Counted from the first letter of the stretch, positions 17,139 to 26,196 are shown. The stretch is 63,636 bases of DNA from Rhodobacteraceae bacterium UBA1943 (GCA_002336845.1 DDEX01000014.1:1-63636); one strand, 5' to 3'. Notes: generated by a model not told the origin, from the sequence alone. Numbers and translations: made by a program.

Positions 17139-17864
17139 ATGGCACGGGTGGCTTTGGTAACGGGCGGTTCACGCGGAATCGGTGCGGCGATTTCTGTAGC
17201 CCTGAAGACGGCGGGCTACAAGGTGGCGGCGAACTATGCCGGAAATGATGAGGCGGCAAAGGCCTTTACCGCCGAAACCGGCATTCCGACCTACAAGTGG
17301 TCGGTCGCCGATTATGACGCCTGCAAGGCAGGCATCGCCCAGGTTGAGGCCGAGGTTGGCCCGGTCGACGTATTGGTGAACAACGCCGGTATCACCCGCG
17401 ACGCCATGTTCCACAAGATGACGCCGCAGCAGTGGAAAGAGGTTATCGACACCAACCTGACGGGCCTGTTCAACATGACCCATCCCTTGTGGTCGGGAAT
17501 GCGGGACCGCAAGTTCGGCCGGGTGATCTCGATCTCGTCGATCAACGGGCAGAAGGGTCAAGCCGGTCAGGCGAACTATTCCGCAGCCAAGTCGGGCGAC
17601 CTGGGCTTTACCAAGGCGCTGGCCGCTGAAGGCGCGCGCGCCGGCATTACCGTGAACGCGATCTGCCCCGGCTATATCGCGACCGAAATGGTCAAGGCCA
17701 TTGACGAAAAGGTGCTGAACGAACGGATCATCCCGCTGATCCCGGTGGGCCGCCTGGGCGAGCCGGAAGAGATTGCGCGCTGCGTGGTCTTCCTGGCCTC
17801 GGACGATGCGGGCTTCATCACCGGATCGACCATCAGCGCGAATGGCGGGCAGTTCGTCGTCTGA
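17139..17864 (+). CDS. phaB: Acetoacetyl-CoA reductase
   Basis: A 241-residue short-chain dehydrogenase that reduces acetoacetyl-CoA to (R)-3-hydroxybutyryl-CoA with NADPH. Motifs: cofactor loop TGGSRGIG (8-15), NNAG (81-84), catalytic Ser (SSING, 133-137), Tyr147 and Lys151 (YSAAK). The GQKGQAGQANYSAAK block is characteristic of PhaB. The ATG at 17139 follows a very strong GGAGGAGG. It is separated from phaA by a terminator-like hairpin and may have its own promoter. Confidence 0.95.
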   Translation: MARVALVTGGSRGIGAAISVALKTAGYKVAANYAGNDEAAKAFTAETGIPTYKWSVADYDACKAGIAQVEAEVGPVDVLVNNAGITRDAMFHKMTPQQWKEVIDTNLTGLFNMTHPLWSGMRDRKFGRVISISSINGQKGQAGQANYSAAKSGDLGFTKALAAEGARAGITVNAICPGYIATEMVKAIDEKVLNERIIPLIPVGRLGEPEEIARCVVFLASDDAGFITGSTISANGGQFVV

Positions 17865-17900
17865 GCTTTCGCTTTCCAGCACCTTGTCCTAACACGGCGT

Positions 17901-17933
17901 GGCCGGAGTTTGATAACTCCGGCCCGTTTTCTT
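17901..17933 (+). terminator. Terminator after phaB
   Basis: A perfect 10-base stem GGCCGGAGTT / AACTCCGGCC with a four-base loop, followed by CGTTTTCTTT. It ends the phaB transcript before the EamA-type transporter gene. Confidence 0.9.
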
Positions 17934-17961
17934 TGAAGGAAACGGCAGACAAGGGAATGAT

Positions 17962-18846
17962 ATGACGCGCAGAAATGCCACTGCCATAGGTTTTACCGCC
18001 ATTCTGATGTGGGCGCTCTTGGCGCTGCTGACCATCGGGTCGGCGCCCGTGCCGCCGTTCCTTTTGAACGCATTGTGCTTTGGCATCGGCGGCTCTTTGG
18101 GGCTAATCTGGCTTGCTATCGGGCCAGGTTTCGCGGTGCTGCGCGGCATCTCGTGGAAGGTCTATGCCTTTGGCTCGCTTGCACTTTTCGGCTATCACGC
18201 GCTGTATTTCACCGCCTTTCGCATAGCACCTGCGGCTGAAACCGGGCTGATCGCCTATCTATGGCCTCTGTTCATCGTGCTGCTGTCGGGCCTGCTGCCG
18301 GGTGAGCGGCTGGGCCTGATGCACGTCTTTGGCGCGCTGATCGCCTTTTCGGGGGCTGCGCTGATCATTCTGGCACGCGGCGACAACGGGGCGACGGTGC
18401 CGGTATCGGGTCTGGTCCTTGCCTTCATTTGCGCCATCACTTGGGCCACCTATTCGGTCTTGTCGCGCCGCTTGGGCGCGGTGCCAACCGAGAGTGTCAT
18501 CGTCTATTGCCTTGTCACGGCGCTTTTGTCGCTGCTGGCGCATGTGGTGTTCGAGGAAACTCTTTGGCCCGCCTCGAACTGGGGGTGGTTGTCAGTTGCC
18601 GCCTTGGGGCTGGGGCCGGTGGGAGCCGCGTTTTTCACATGGGATGTGGGCATGAAAAAAGGCGACATCCAGTTGCTGGGCGTCGCCTCTTACGCTGCAC
18701 CGCTGCTATCGACATTGGCCCTCGTGGTCGGGGGCAGGGCACAGGCTACACCAATCCTGCTGCTGGCGGCGGTTCTGATCACCGGCGGGGCGGCGCTGGC
18801 CGCCCGCGCCAGCTTGCGGCCTGTCAGGCCTGTTGAAGGCGGCTGA
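17962..18846 (+). CDS. DMT-superfamily (EamA) transporter
   Basis: A 294-residue inner-membrane protein with about ten transmembrane helices in two EamA repeats (roughly 8-140 and 150-285). The first repeat ends in LIILARGDNG, and the second has GPVGAAFFTWDVGMKKGDIQ, typical of YddG-like aromatic amino acid exporters of this superfamily. Substrate cannot be stated from sequence. It stands behind the phaB terminator, and its last 23 bases overlap the convergent YdcH-like gene. Confidence 0.87.
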   Translation: MTRRNATAIGFTAILMWALLALLTIGSAPVPPFLLNALCFGIGGSLGLIWLAIGPGFAVLRGISWKVYAFGSLALFGYHALYFTAFRIAPAAETGLIAYLWPLFIVLLSGLLPGERLGLMHVFGALIAFSGAALIILARGDNGATVPVSGLVLAFICAITWATYSVLSRRLGAVPTESVIVYCLVTALLSLLAHVVFEETLWPASNWGWLSVAALGLGPVGAAFFTWDVGMKKGDIQLLGVASYAAPLLSTLALVVGGRAQATPILLLAAVLITGGAALAARASLRPVRPVEGG

Positions 18847-18991
18847 TCTCTTCCTTGATGCGCAGCTTCTGCTTCTTCCACTCGGCAATCTGAATATCAT
18901 CCGAGGCGGGTGCGCGCTGCGCCGCCTCGACCATGTTGGACAGGTTGTCGTGCTTCTTCTTCAGCTCGGCGATGTGGGAAGCGACAGTCAT
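18824..18991 (-). CDS. Small DUF465/YdcH-like protein (55 residues)
   Basis: A 55-residue coding frame starting MTVASHIAELKKKHDNLSN and ending EEISRLQQA. The pattern of an N-terminal helix rich in Lys, a short linker and a second helix with KKQKLRIKEEI matches the DUF465/YdcH family of small helical-hairpin proteins that are common in Alphaproteobacteria. GAGGA lies about 7 bases upstream of the ATG. Its 3' end overlaps the EamA transporter gene by 23 bases on the other strand. Function of the family is not known. Confidence 0.85.
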   Translation of the reverse strand: MTVASHIAELKKKHDNLSNMVEAAQRAPASDDIQIAEWKKQKLRIKEEISRLQQA

Positions 18992-19102
18992 AAATCAGTC
19001 CTCCTGATGGTTGTGACCCCCTCAGTGCAGCACGGATCGTGAGTCGTGTCACCAATTCTTCGCATATCCGCCACACGGCGTGGCGAGAGGTCGCGCCAGA
19101 TT

Positions 19103-19864
19103 TCAATCAAACTCGGCGGAAAGTGGCGCGGCCTGGCGCAGCACTTCATTTGCGCGTGAAGTATAGCTTTCTCGGTCGCCATCATGGGCGACCCCTTCAT
19201 GGATCACAAACGGCGACAGCAGGCGGAACGGGGCCCGTCCGCCCTTTCTCGCCCGCAGGATCACCCGGCCTGCCGCCCGCCCCTGCCGCGCAGCCAGAGG
19301 CAAGACGGCGGCCGACCCCATCCGGCTGCCCAAGGCGCCCAAAACCTCTGGCAGGCCATCTGCGCCAAAGATCATCGTCAGCCAGCCCCCCGGCCGCAAG
19401 CGGCGCGCGGCGGCCTGAACCCAGTCGGTCAGCGGGGTGTTCACCTGCATGGCGGTGGCCCGCACCTTGCGGGGCGAGGGCGTCCCCCCCTTCGCGTAAT
19501 AGGGCGGATTGGCGATTACATGGTCGAAATCCACCCGCAGCGGGCGCGGCATATGGGCCAGATCGCCCTCTTCCACCTGCATCGCATGGCCGTTGGCTTC
19601 GGCGTTACGCCGAGCAAGCGCGGCATAGCCGGGTTGCAATTCCAGCCCCGCCAGACGCAAACCGGGCACCCGGGCCGCCAGGCACAGGGCCGCCGCCCCT
19701 GCCCCGCAGCCTAGGTCCAGCACCGATTGCCCCGGTTCTGCCGGACAGGCCGCCGCCAGCAATACCGGATCGGTTGCCGCGCGATACCCTTTCAGCGGCT
19801 GCCAAAGGTGAAGCCGCCCGCACAAGAAGGCATCCTGCGACAGATCGTCCATGGCAAAGATCAT
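19103..19864 (-). CDS. trmN: tRNA1(Val) adenine-N6 methyltransferase-like enzyme
   Basis: A 253-residue class I methyltransferase. The SAM motif DLGCGAG spans 50-56 and NPPYY (119-123) is the catalytic motif of enzymes that methylate exocyclic amino groups, here probably N6 of A37 in tRNA1(Val), as in TrmN6/YfiC. The N-terminal DAFLCGRLHLWQPLKGYR is typical of the group. Its ATG overlaps the stop of the DUF2007 gene upstream by 4 bases, so they are coupled. The tRNA target is inferred from the family. Confidence 0.85.
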   Translation of the reverse strand: MIFAMDDLSQDAFLCGRLHLWQPLKGYRAATDPVLLAAACPAEPGQSVLDLGCGAGAAALCLAARVPGLRLAGLELQPGYAALARRNAEANGHAMQVEEGDLAHMPRPLRVDFDHVIANPPYYAKGGTPSPRKVRATAMQVNTPLTDWVQAAARRLRPGGWLTMIFGADGLPEVLGALGSRMGSAAVLPLAARQGRAAGRVILRARKGGRAPFRLLSPFVIHEGVAHDGDRESYTSRANEVLRQAAPLSAEFD

Positions 19865-20076
19865 CGCGCCACCTCAACTCCATTGTCGCGCAAGGCGCTG
19901 CTGGCCATAAACCAGTCGCGATCTGCCACCATCAGGCGGCGGGGGATGAAACCAAGGCCGCCTTCAAGGACGCTCGTGTGGACGTCCAGCACAAAGCTGT
20001 CTATACCCTCGCCCTGAAGCAAGGCCTGAGCGAAGGCGATGGTGGTGGGGTCGGTCGTCTGGAGCAAGAGCTTCAT
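19861..20076 (-). CDS. DUF2007 domain protein
   Basis: A 71-residue protein starting MKLLLQTTDPTTIAFAQALL, with the DUF2007 pattern of a ferredoxin-like half followed by PRRLMVADRDWFMA. DUF2007 proteins resemble the signal-transducing PII-like fold but have no proven role. It is coupled to the downstream methyltransferase gene by an ATGA overlap and diverges from the polyprenyl synthase gene 54 bases away. The upstream in-frame extension to 20271 is antisense to that gene and was not used. Confidence 0.85.
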   Translation of the reverse strand: MKLLLQTTDPTTIAFAQALLQGEGIDSFVLDVHTSVLEGGLGFIPRRLMVADRDWFMASSALRDNGVEVAR

Positions 20077-20130
20077 ACCGCCAGTGATGCGGCCCCCGCC
20101 CGGAAAAGTCGAGACCCGTGGGGAATGGTG

Positions 20131-21132
20131 ATGAGCTTGGATACCGCCGTCAAAACACCGCATGACCAACTGGCCGAGATGCTGGCGGCGGATATGGCTG
20201 CGGTGAATGCGCTGATCCGCGACCGGATGGCCAGCGAACACGCCCCCCGCATTCCCGAAGTCACCGCCCATCTGATCGAGGCGGGCGGCAAAAGGTTGCG
20301 CCCGATGCTGACGCTGGCGGCGGCGCGGCTATGCGGGTACGCCGGACCTTATCATGTTCATCTGGCCGCGACGGTCGAATTCATCCACACTGCGACGCTG
20401 CTGCATGACGATGTGGTCGATGAAAGCACCCAGCGGCGCGGGCGGCCCACGGCGAACCTGCTATGGGACAACAAATCCTCGGTTCTGGTCGGCGATTATC
20501 TCTTCGCCCGCAGCTTTCAGTTGATGACTGAAAGCGGCAACATGCGGGTGTTGGGCATTCTGGCCAATGCCTCGGCCACGATTGCCGAAGGCGAGGTGCT
20601 GCAACTGACCGCCGCACAAGATCTGGCGACCGATGAGGCCATTTATCTAAAGGTCGTGCGCGGCAAGACGGCCGCATTGTTTTCGGCGGCAACCGAGGTG
20701 GGGGGCGTGATTTCGGGTGCGGACGAGGCCCAGGTGCGCGCCCTGTTCGACTATGGCGACGCCTTGGGGATCGCCTTCCAGATCGCCGACGATCTTCTGG
20801 ACTATGGCGGCACAAGCGCCGTGATCGGCAAGAACACTGGCGATGATTTCCGCGAACGCAAGCTGACGCTGCCGGTGATCAAGGCGGTGGCCAGGGCCGG
20901 TGCCGAAGAGCGCGCCTTCTGGATTCGTGTCATCGAAAAAGGCCGACAGGGCGACGGCGATCTGGAGCGGGCGATTGCCCTGATGCAGCGCCACGGCGCG
21001 ATGGAGGCCGCGCGCAACGATGCGCTGATGTGGTCGGCCAAGGCCCGCGACGCCTTGCAAGGGCTGCCCGATCACCCATTGCGCGATGTGCTGGGTGAGC
21101 TGGCCGATTTTGTGGTCTCTCGCATCCGCTAG
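20131..21132 (+). CDS. ispB: Polyprenyl (octa/decaprenyl) diphosphate synthase
   Basis: A 333-residue trans-prenyltransferase that extends farnesyl diphosphate with isopentenyl units to make the ubiquinone side chain. The first Asp-rich motif DDVVD is at 93-97 (LLHDDVVDES) and the second, DDLLD, at 220-224; GGKRLRPML is the diphosphate-binding region. Chain length cannot be read from the sequence; UQ-10 is usual in this group, hence decaprenyl. The ATG at 20131 is chosen; an ATG two codons upstream (20125) is possible. A large in-frame open stretch upstream runs antisense to trmN and is not coding. The end overlaps ispE by 4 bases. Confidence 0.93.
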   Translation: MSLDTAVKTPHDQLAEMLAADMAAVNALIRDRMASEHAPRIPEVTAHLIEAGGKRLRPMLTLAAARLCGYAGPYHVHLAATVEFIHTATLLHDDVVDESTQRRGRPTANLLWDNKSSVLVGDYLFARSFQLMTESGNMRVLGILANASATIAEGEVLQLTAAQDLATDEAIYLKVVRGKTAALFSAATEVGGVISGADEAQVRALFDYGDALGIAFQIADDLLDYGGTSAVIGKNTGDDFRERKLTLPVIKAVARAGAEERAFWIRVIEKGRQGDGDLERAIALMQRHGAMEAARNDALMWSAKARDALQGLPDHPLRDVLGELADFVVSRIR

Positions 21133-21971
21133 GATGCCATTTTCGCCGACCGCACCCACCAATCGGGATGCGCAAGGCGCAGGGCCTGTGAGGCCTCATC
21201 CGCTTGTATCGCCGTTGAAAACAGCCCGAAGCATGTGGCGCCTGAACCTGACATCCGGGCCAGCAGGCACCCCGGTTGCGCCGACAGCGCCGCCGTGACC
21301 AGACCTACCTGCGGGGCCAAGGTCAGGGCGGCGGATTCAAGGTCATTGCGCTGCGCGCGCAGGAATTCGGCCAGCTCTGCCGCCGTGGCGCAATGAGGCA
21401 ACACCTTGGGCAAGCCCGGATTATCGCGCCGCACCAGAGCGCGAAACACCGCCGGGGTAGAAACGGCGACACCGGGATTGGCCAGCACCAGCCAGATGTC
21501 CGGCAGGTCGGAAACCGGGTCAACCCTTTCGCCCACACCACGCATCCGCGCCGGCACTCCGGCAAGGCAGATCGGCACATCCGCCCCAAGCGCCAATACG
21601 GCCGCTGCGTCGGGCAAGGCCACATCCCACAGCCGCGACAGCGCCAGCAGCACCGCCGCGGCATCAGCCGAGCCCCCCCCGATACCAGAGGCGATGGGCA
21701 AATGCTTGTCCAAGGTGATCGTCGCCCCCTGCGGCAGGCCAAAGGCCCGCGCCGCTCGCAGGCACAGGTTATCAGGCCCCGCGCCCAGCCCCCCCCCTTG
21801 CGGACCGATCACGCGCAATGACAGATCGGCCGCGGGCGATACGGAAACATGATCGCCAGTTTCGGCAAAGACCACCAGGGAATCAAGCAGATGGTAGCCA
21901 TCTGCCCGCTGTCCGGTGACATGCAGACACAGGTTTACCTTGGCGCGGGCCAGCGCCGTTTCAACCGCCAT
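21129..21971 (-). CDS. ispE: 4-diphosphocytidyl-2-C-methyl-D-erythritol kinase
   Basis: A 280-residue GHMP kinase of the MEP isoprenoid pathway. It phosphorylates CDP-methylerythritol at the 2-OH. The start has ARAKVNLCLHVTGQRADGYH, with the substrate-binding Lys and His, and the ATP loop is LPIASGIGGGSADAAA. The gene overlaps the TPR protein gene by 11 bases upstream and converges on the polyprenyl synthase, which uses the pathway product. The pairing is functionally sensible. Confidence 0.96.
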   Translation of the reverse strand: MAVETALARAKVNLCLHVTGQRADGYHLLDSLVVFAETGDHVSVSPAADLSLRVIGPQGGGLGAGPDNLCLRAARAFGLPQGATITLDKHLPIASGIGGGSADAAAVLLALSRLWDVALPDAAAVLALGADVPICLAGVPARMRGVGERVDPVSDLPDIWLVLANPGVAVSTPAVFRALVRRDNPGLPKVLPHCATAAELAEFLRAQRNDLESAALTLAPQVGLVTAALSAQPGCLLARMSGSGATCFGLFSTAIQADEASQALRLAHPDWWVRSAKMAS

Positions 21972-23676
21972 TCGTGGCCGCTTCTTGCTTGACCGGATTG
22001 GCCGCCTCTGACGCCATCACCGCATCCAGTCCGATTTCCAGCTTTTGGTGAATGCGCTTGGCATCGGCTTCGGTCGGTTTGAACGACAGGGCGCGGTGCC
22101 ATTGGAATTCGGCCTCACGCTGGCGCCCCACCTTCCAGTAAACATCACCCAGATGGTCGGTGACCACAGGGTCCACAGGTTCCAGCAGTGAGGCCTTCTC
22201 CATCGGCTCGACCGCCTCCTGATAGCGGCCAAGGCGGAAATAGGCCCAGGCCAGACTGTCGATGATCATGCCCGACTCAGGCTCTGCCTTGACGGCGCGT
22301 TTGATCATGCCCAGCGCCTCGTCCAGATTCTGGCCACGATCGACATAGCTGTACCCCAGATAGTTCAGCACCTGAGGCTGATCAGGGTTCAGCTTCAGCG
22401 CCTCGCGCATGTCGGCTTCGGTGGCCGGAAAGTCGCCCGAACGCTCGGCACAGATGCCACGGCTGAAGAAAATCGCCCAGTGGTTCGGCTGCGGTTCCGG
22501 CACCAGCGCCAACGCAGCGTCATAGGCGGCGCGCGCCTCGGAAAACCGCTCCTCACGGCGCAGGATATCGCCCAGACCCACCTGCACGACCAAGAGATCG
22601 GGGTGACTGCGGGCAAGCGTCTGCATGATTTCGACCGCAGCTTCCTTGCGGCCCGAGGCATAGGCGGCATCGGCACGGCCCATTTCGGCAATATGGAAAA
22701 TCGGGCTGTCGGCGGGCACCTTGGCATAAGCCTCGGTCGCCAGGTCATGCTGGCCCAGTTGTTCCAGCAGGCCCGCCGTCAACAGCACCGCATCGGCATT
22801 GTCGGGCCGCAGGTCGGTGGCGATCCGGCTGTAAAGCAGGGTATAGGCATCCTCGGCCTGTCCTTTCAGCGCGGTGGCGAGGGTATAGAAAGCCTCGGCC
22901 AAGCCATCCTTGGCATTGCGTGCCATATCAAAGGGCAAGGGCTCTCCGGCTTTCAGGCGGCGGCGCAGATCATCGGCCATCGGGTCCGGCCCCGGACCGA
23001 AAGCCTGATCCAGCAGGGTCAGCGCATCAGCATTCCGCTCCATCTGCGACAGGATCTGCACATGCGCCACCACGCCGCGCCGCGTCATGGAAATCGGACC
23101 GACTGCCTTGCCCGACAGGATGTTGTCGGCGCTTTGGTAATCCCCGGCAGAAGCAAGGGCCAACGCCTTGTGATAAAGTGCGAAATTTGCCAGTTGCCGG
23201 TTCTTGGCAAGGTTGTCAAAGGCATCCAGCGCCTCAGACATGCGCCCCCGGCCCAGTTCAGACCAGGCCGTGACTAGGCCGACCAGCAGCGTGCCCGCCC
23301 CCGGATCGGCCTTGACGGTGGCCAGAACGGCATCGAAATCGCCCTTGCGGGCACCGGCGTCAATCTGGGTCAGAAAGCTGACGAGGCTAGGCTTGTCGGT
23401 CTTGGCCATCTCTGCCGCCAGTTTTGCAGCCTCATCGGTGCGACCCAGCGACAGGTTTGAAAGTGCCGCCCCCTCCAAAAGCAGGGGATTGGTCGGATCG
23501 CCCTGCAAGGCCTGACCATACCAATCCACTGCGCCCGCGAAATCATGTTGTGCCAGCGCCGCCTGTGCCGCCAGATAGGCACCGGGGTTGCCATCAACGG
23601 CCCAAGCCGGATGGCCCAGCGCCCACAGGGCAAGCGCGGTGGAGGCAAGGGCGGCTTTGACGAAACGCGAAGGCAT
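21961..23676 (-). CDS. Exported TPR-repeat protein
   Basis: A 571-residue protein with a signal peptide (KAALASTALALWALGHPAWA) and a long array of tetratricopeptide repeats. Clear repeats lie near the C-terminus: LNYLGYSYVDRGQNLDEAL, DSLAWAYFRLGRYQEAVEPM and DHLGDVYWKVGRQREAEFQW. TPR arrays act as protein scaffolds, here in the periplasm or on the outer membrane. The ATG at 23676 is chosen because GGAGAG lies 8 bases upstream. The gene overlaps ispE by 11 bases. The specific role is unknown. Confidence 0.88.
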   Translation of the reverse strand: MPSRFVKAALASTALALWALGHPAWAVDGNPGAYLAAQAALAQHDFAGAVDWYGQALQGDPTNPLLLEGAALSNLSLGRTDEAAKLAAEMAKTDKPSLVSFLTQIDAGARKGDFDAVLATVKADPGAGTLLVGLVTAWSELGRGRMSEALDAFDNLAKNRQLANFALYHKALALASAGDYQSADNILSGKAVGPISMTRRGVVAHVQILSQMERNADALTLLDQAFGPGPDPMADDLRRRLKAGEPLPFDMARNAKDGLAEAFYTLATALKGQAEDAYTLLYSRIATDLRPDNADAVLLTAGLLEQLGQHDLATEAYAKVPADSPIFHIAEMGRADAAYASGRKEAAVEIMQTLARSHPDLLVVQVGLGDILRREERFSEARAAYDAALALVPEPQPNHWAIFFSRGICAERSGDFPATEADMREALKLNPDQPQVLNYLGYSYVDRGQNLDEALGMIKRAVKAEPESGMIIDSLAWAYFRLGRYQEAVEPMEKASLLEPVDPVVTDHLGDVYWKVGRQREAEFQWHRALSFKPTEADAKRIHQKLEIGLDAVMASEAANPVKQEAATNGG

Positions 23677-23733
23677 GAACAACACTCTCCAAAGATTGGG
23701 GTAAAGCTAGAACGCGCCGCCCGCCAAAGCAAT

Positions 23734-23764
23734 GCGGGCCGGGGAATTGTGCCCCCCGGCCCGC
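23734..23764 (-). terminator. Strong hairpin between ETF-QO and TPR genes
   Basis: A perfect 11-base inverted repeat (GCGGGCCGGGG / CCCCGGCCCGC) with a nine-base loop, 25 bases after the ETF-QO stop. No T-run follows on the minus strand, so it may stabilise the 3' end or act with Rho rather than be a classical terminator. Confidence 0.5.
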
Positions 23765-23788
23765 CGATTCTCGCGCAGATGTGTGGTT

Positions 23789-25441
23789 TCACATATTGGG
23801 ATAGTTCGGACCGTCGCCGCCCATCGGCGTGGTCCACACGATGTTCTGCGACGGATCCTTGATGTCGCAGGTCTTGCAGTGAACGCAGTTCTGGAAGTTG
23901 ATCTGGAAGCGGGGGTCTTTCCCCTCTTCCGAAATCACCTCGTACACCCCCGCCGGGCAATAGCGCTGCGCCGGTTCGGCGAATTCCGGCAGGTTGACCT
24001 TGATTGGAACCGACGGGTCTTTCAGCCGCAGGTGGGCGGGCTGGCTTTCCTCATGGTTGGTAAAGCTGAAGGCGACGTTGGTCAGCCGGTCGAACGACAG
24101 CACACCGTCGGGGCGCGGATAGTCGATCGGCTTGTGCTTGGCGGCCTTTTCTGTCGCCGCCGCATCGGTCTTGCCATGTTTCAGCGTGCCCAGAACCGTC
24201 AGGCCAAAGGTATTAGCCCACATATCGGCCCCACCGGCCAGCAGCGAGGCGATCAGGCCATATTTCGACCACAGCGGCTTGACGTTGCGCACCTTTTTCA
24301 GGTCCTTGCCAATCGGCCCGCCGCGGACATCGGCCTCGTAATCGTTCAGCTCATCGCCCGAACGGCCCGCCTGAATGGCGGCATAGGCCGCCTCCGCCGC
24401 AGCCTTGCCCGACAGCATGGCGTTATGGTTGCCCTTGATGCGCGGCACGTTGACCAAACCGGCGGTGCAGCCCAGCAGCGCCACGCCCGGCGCCACCATC
24501 TTCGGAATCGACTGCCAGCCGCCTTCGGAAATCGCCCGTGCGCCATAGGCCACGCGCTTGCCACCTTTCAGCAGCTCGGCCACCATCGGGTGATGCTTGA
24601 ACCGCTGGAATTCCATGTAGGGGTAGAGGTAGGGGTTCTTGTAGTTCAGGTGAACCACAAAACCAACATAAACCTGATTGTTCTCAAGGTGATAGATGAA
24701 GCTGCCGCCCCCGGCATTGCTGCCCAGCGGCCAGCCCATCGTATGCGTGACCGTGCCTTCCCGGTGCTTCCTGGGGTCGATCTCCCAGATTTCCTTCATG
24801 CCAATGCCGAACTTTTGCGGGCAATGGCCTTTGGACAGGTCGTATTTGGCGATGACTTCCTTGGCGAGCGAGCCGCGCACGCCTTCCGACAGGAAGACAT
24901 ATTTGCCGCGCAGTTCCATCCCCGGTTCATAATTCGGGCCGGGCGTGCCATCGGCAGCCAGACCCATCTCACCGGCAACCACGCCGACAACCTGGCCCTT
25001 GTCGCCGTAAACCAGTTGCGAGCAGGCCATGCCGGGGAAAATCTCGACCCCAAGGCCCTCGGCCACCTGCGCCATCCAGCGGCAGACATTCGCCATCGAG
25101 ACGATGTAGTTGCCATGGTTGTTCATCAGGGGCGGCATCGGCCAGTTCGGAATGCGCATATGCCCGGCCGGTCCGAGGATGAAAAAGTTGTCCTCCTTCA
25201 CCTCGGTCTTGATCGGCGCGTCCATGCTGCGCCAGTCGGGCAGCAGCGCATCAAGGCCCGACGGGTCCAGCACCGCACCCGAAAGGATATGGGCGCCGAC
25301 TTCCGATCCTTTTTCCATCACCACGACCGACAGGTCCGGGTCCAACTGCTTCAGCCGGATCGCCGCAGACAGGCCCGACGGGCCTGCGCCGACGATGACG
25401 ACATCATATTCCATCGCCTCGCGCTGGATATCCTGTGGCAT
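23789..25441 (-). CDS. Electron transfer flavoprotein-ubiquinone oxidoreductase
   Basis: A 550-residue inner-membrane-associated FAD and 4Fe-4S enzyme that passes electrons from ETF to ubiquinone during fatty-acid and amino-acid oxidation. The FAD motif VVIVGAGPSGLSAAIRL is at the N-terminus. The C-terminal iron-sulfur cysteines are CPAGVYEV and CVHCKTCDI, followed by the family ending GGDGPNYPNM. The start at 25441 is preferred over an upstream in-frame extension that lacks family similarity. The long open frame opposite this gene is a shadow. It precedes the TPR gene by 112 bases. Confidence 0.96.
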   Translation of the reverse strand: MPQDIQREAMEYDVVIVGAGPSGLSAAIRLKQLDPDLSVVVMEKGSEVGAHILSGAVLDPSGLDALLPDWRSMDAPIKTEVKEDNFFILGPAGHMRIPNWPMPPLMNNHGNYIVSMANVCRWMAQVAEGLGVEIFPGMACSQLVYGDKGQVVGVVAGEMGLAADGTPGPNYEPGMELRGKYVFLSEGVRGSLAKEVIAKYDLSKGHCPQKFGIGMKEIWEIDPRKHREGTVTHTMGWPLGSNAGGGSFIYHLENNQVYVGFVVHLNYKNPYLYPYMEFQRFKHHPMVAELLKGGKRVAYGARAISEGGWQSIPKMVAPGVALLGCTAGLVNVPRIKGNHNAMLSGKAAAEAAYAAIQAGRSGDELNDYEADVRGGPIGKDLKKVRNVKPLWSKYGLIASLLAGGADMWANTFGLTVLGTLKHGKTDAAATEKAAKHKPIDYPRPDGVLSFDRLTNVAFSFTNHEESQPAHLRLKDPSVPIKVNLPEFAEPAQRYCPAGVYEVISEEGKDPRFQINFQNCVHCKTCDIKDPSQNIVWTTPMGGDGPNYPNM

Positions 25442-25707
25442 GGCTGTTCCCCCGTCCCGGTTCTGCTTGCAGTTTATGGGTCGCGCTTGCGTGATTGCCC
25501 CAAGGCGGACCACAGGTCAACCATGACGCAACATCATATTTCGGCATCGCAGCATGAGGGAAACTTTCTTACCCGCTCGCGACAGGTCCTTGCCGAAACC
25601 CGGCATACCCTCTTGCAATCCGGGGTCTCATCGGGTCAGGTGAAGGGGACGAGGTTCAAAGGTCATGGCCCACAAGGCTGTGACCTTATCATTTGCGTGA
25701 AAAGGCC
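25442..25707. other. Intergenic region between ETF-QO and greA
   Basis: This 266-base gap separates the divergent ETF-QO and greA genes, so it must hold promoters for both. I see no RNA gene, clear repeat or convincing coding frame in it. A short GAAAAGG near 25700 is close to the greA start. Confidence 0.5.
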
Positions 25708-26178
25708 ATGGAAAAAATTCCGATGACGCGCGCGGGTTTCAACGCGCTGGACGAAGAGCTGAAGATCCTGAAATCGGTGGAGCGCCCCGCCGTGATCCGC
25801 GCGATTGCCGAGGCGCGTGAGCATGGCGACCTGTCGGAAAACGCCGAATATCATTCCGCGCGCGAAAAGCAGAGCTTCATCGAAGGCCGCATCAAGGAAC
25901 TGGAAGGCGTCCTGTCGCTGGCCGAAGTGATCGACCCGTCCAAGCTGTCGGGCGCGATCAAGTTTGGCGCGACCGTGACCATTGTTGACGAAGACAATGA
26001 CGAGGAAAAAACCTACCAGATCGTGGGCGAGACCGAGGCCGATATCGAAGCGGGCAAGCTGAACATCCGCTCGCCGCTGGCACGCGCCCTGATTGGCAAG
26101 GATGAAGGCGACAGCGTGGACGTGCGCACACCCGGCGGCCAGCGCAGCTACGAAGTCGTCACGATTCGCTATCTCTGA
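25708..26178 (+). CDS. greA: Transcription elongation factor GreA
   Basis: A 156-residue factor that enters the RNA polymerase secondary channel and stimulates cleavage of backtracked transcripts. The N-terminal coiled coil has AIAEAREHGDLSENAEYH, including the acidic tip, and the C-terminal FKBP-like domain ends GQRSYEVVTIRYL. The ATG at 25708 (MEKIPMTRAGF) matches the usual MxxIPMT start; the next ATG would remove part of it. It stands alone, followed 18 bases later by a membrane protein gene. Confidence 0.97.
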   Translation: MEKIPMTRAGFNALDEELKILKSVERPAVIRAIAEAREHGDLSENAEYHSAREKQSFIEGRIKELEGVLSLAEVIDPSKLSGAIKFGATVTIVDEDNDEEKTYQIVGETEADIEAGKLNIRSPLARALIGKDEGDSVDVRTPGGQRSYEVVTIRYL

Positions 26179-26196
26179 CCCCAGCGGGGACGGTGC

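Noticed and set aside
19039..20130. A long in-frame upstream extension of the polyprenyl synthase
   Set aside because: It runs antisense to trmN and the DUF2007 gene, is Arg/Pro/Ala-rich and has no prenyltransferase similarity; the start at 20131 fits the family.
23732..25726. A 664-codon open frame on the plus strand opposite ETF-QO
   Set aside because: The minus strand encodes a full ETF-QO with FAD and 4Fe-4S motifs; the plus frame is an Arg/His-rich antisense shadow typical of GC-rich DNA.
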